NCBI GenBank assembly: GCA_027016965.1
Contig: JALURI010000062.1
Coordinates: 1-5,839 of the forward strand
Source: Geoglobus sp.
GTDB taxonomy: Archaea > Halobacteriota > Archaeoglobi > Archaeoglobales > Archaeoglobaceae
Reading direction: 5' to 3'
Length of the DNA stretch: 5,839 bases
Shown: positions 4,899-5,839 of the stretch, piece after piece
How the letters are laid out: every line of letters begins with the position of its first letter
Numbering within the stretch: position 1 is the stretch's first letter
Program-made: the position numbers and the translations under genes
Notes under the pieces: model-generated
Told to the model about the DNA's origin: nothing
Seen by the model: only the letters and a program-made list of their open reading frames with translations
Databases searched by the model: none

Positions 4899-5309
4899 AT
4901 GAATCTTGTTTCAATAGGAATTGTTGTTGAAGGATATCAGGATAGAAAAAGTGCACCCAGACACGGGATTTTTGAAAACAGGCTGTCAAGAATCGAGATC
5001 CATGAGGAATTTATTGATGGTCTTGAAGGTCTCGAGAACTACAGAAGAATTTTTGTTCTATACTGGCTCCATCTTTCGAAGAGAGATGTACTGAGGGCAA
5101 AGCCACCTGGAGAGAAAGCGGAGAGAGGTGTGTTCTCCACCAGATCCCCTGAAAGACCCAATCCAATTGGCTTGTCTGTTGTCGAGCTGGTAAAAATGAA
5201 AGAAAACATACTGACTGTCAGGCATTTGGATGCAGTCACAGGAACACCTGTAATAGACATAAAACCATTTTTGAAGGAGATAGACTGTCCCGAGATGGGG
5301 CGGGGTTAA
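4899..5309 (+). CDS. trmO: tRNA (N6-threonylcarbamoyladenosine37-N6)-methyltransferase TrmO
   Basis: This 136-residue protein is a TrmO/TsaA (UPF0066) enzyme. It uses S-adenosylmethionine to methylate t6A at position 37 of certain threonine tRNAs, giving m6t6A next to the anticodon. Family marks are the opening strand VSIGIVVEGY (4-13), APRHG (19-23), the signature GVFSTRSPERPNPIGLS (77-93) and TGTPVIDIKPF (114-124). It has only the single beta-barrel catalytic domain, as in other short archaeal members; E. coli TrmO is longer, with an extra C-terminal domain. It appears to have its own promoter, and a hairpin terminator precedes it, so it is probably transcribed alone. Its TAA (5307-5309) overlaps the stop of the convergent DHH gene. 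The family is clear; activity is inferred from the conserved motifs. Confidence 0.9.
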   Translation: MNLVSIGIVVEGYQDRKSAPRHGIFENRLSRIEIHEEFIDGLEGLENYRRIFVLYWLHLSKRDVLRAKPPGEKAERGVFSTRSPERPNPIGLSVVELVKMKENILTVRHLDAVTGTPVIDIKPFLKEIDCPEMGRG

Positions 5310-5839
5310 ATGCTGCCTATTTTTCCAGCAAGCCTTGCAAGAACCTCTTTTCTCTTTGCCTGGATGAATTTTAGACTTCCAACAACCAGATGCCCCCCTC
5401 CATCTACTCCAGCGTTTATTTCTTCCTGCAATTCCTTTACAATTCTGGGAATGTCAAGATTTACACCCTCACTTCGTATAACTGCAAAATCGGGTCCGTA
5501 GCCAACAGTAACTATTCGCTCATACTGCTTTTTCAGTCGATCATGGACTTCTCCAGTCAGCTTTCCTGGAGGTGGAAACGTGAACTTTCTTGCATAGTTC
5601 TCAACATCCAGGGCTGCTAAGGCTATTCCATTGGGGAGAATCTGGATCTTAACACCATCCAGTGCTGTTCTGATGTTCTCCTCTATTGTTCTCTTTGCAT
5701 GAGATGAAAGGATGGTGACAAGTTTCTGCATTCTGTCCTTTCTGCCAAATCCCAGAATCTCGTGAACAATTTGGCTTGCAGATCTGAACCTCAGATAAAA
5801 TCCCTCAAATTCCAGTGCAAGACCTATGTTGTAGAGTGT
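5306..5839 (-). CDS. DHH/DHHA1-type phosphoesterase, C-terminal part (5' end outside window)
   Basis: The minus-strand frame is open through the right edge, so the 177 visible residues are the C-terminal part of a longer protein; the ATG at 5731 is internal, because 36 coherent codons (TLYNIGLALEFEGFYLRFRS and onward) lie before it. The end of the protein carries GYGPDFAVIRSEG, then a run of charged helix and AGVDGGGHLVVGSLKF, the glycine-histidine motif that closes the substrate site in DHHA1 domains of RecJ-like nucleases and NrnA-type oligonucleotide phosphatases. The metal-binding DHH motif itself would lie outside the window, so exonuclease, nanoRNase and cyclic-dinucleotide roles cannot be separated. 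Its TAA (5306-5308 on the plus strand) shares a TTAA palindrome with the trmO stop. Confidence 0.6.
   Translation of the reverse strand, partial: TLYNIGLALEFEGFYLRFRSASQIVHEILGFGRKDRMQKLVTILSSHAKRTIEENIRTALDGVKIQILPNGIALAALDVENYARKFTFPPPGKLTGEVHDRLKKQYERIVTVGYGPDFAVIRSEGVNLDIPRIVKELQEEINAGVDGGGHLVVGSLKFIQAKRKEVLARLAGKIGSI

Noticed and set aside
5390..5620. Plus-strand ORF opposite the DHH-type gene
   Set aside because: Shadow frame; the minus-strand protein carries the DHHA1 motif and stays open through the window edge.

Overview
The window looks like chromosomal DNA from a euryarchaeon, most likely an Archaeoglobi-type or related thermophile. This rests on an FtsZ2-type tubulin homologue preceded by a ribbon-helix-helix gene (the cdrS-ftsZ2 arrangement known from haloarchaea), an archaeal DUF1152 protein, a short single-domain TrmO, a MTH1187-type protein, archaeal BRE/TATA promoters, arginine codons mostly AGA/AGG, and starts that mix GGTGA-type ribosome sites with leaderless-looking ones. 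The genus is inference. No insertion sequence, CRISPR array, tRNA or rRNA was seen.

Layout. (1) Bases 1-1990, + strand: the C-terminal two thirds of a CPA2-type cation/proton antiporter, joined by an ATGA stop/start overlap to a HemY/amine-oxidase-like FAD protein. (2) Bases 1968-2879, - strand: a DUF1152 protein whose 3' end overlaps the FAD gene by 23 bp. (3) Bases 2880-3148: a divergent regulatory region of about 270 bp. It has a promoter on each strand, GACA/TGTC palindromes, and a GC-rich hairpin-bearing leader of about 110 nt that also holds a possible 34-codon ORF. (4) Bases 3149-4488, + strand: a CdrS-like RHH regulator and ftsZ2, again joined by ATGA. (5) Bases 4519-4827: a MTH1187-type thiamine-binding protein followed by a hairpin/oligo-T terminator. 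(6) Bases 4899-5309: trmO (tRNA m6t6A methyltransferase) with its own TATA box. (7) Bases 5306-5839, - strand: the C-terminal part of a DHH/DHHA1-type phosphoesterase; its stop codon shares a TTAA palindrome with that of trmO.

The functional core is the cell-division operon cdrS-ftsZ2. In haloarchaea CdrS is an RHH transcription factor that controls ftsZ2, so the palindromes at the predicted start site of this operon are natural candidates for an autoregulatory operator. A near-identical 16-bp element occurs beside the DUF1152 promoter and beside the trmO promoter, which may mean a small shared regulon. The long structured leader, with two mutually exclusive hairpins, one covering the cdrS ribosome site, is the most unusual part of the window. 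The other genes look like ordinary housekeeping genes.
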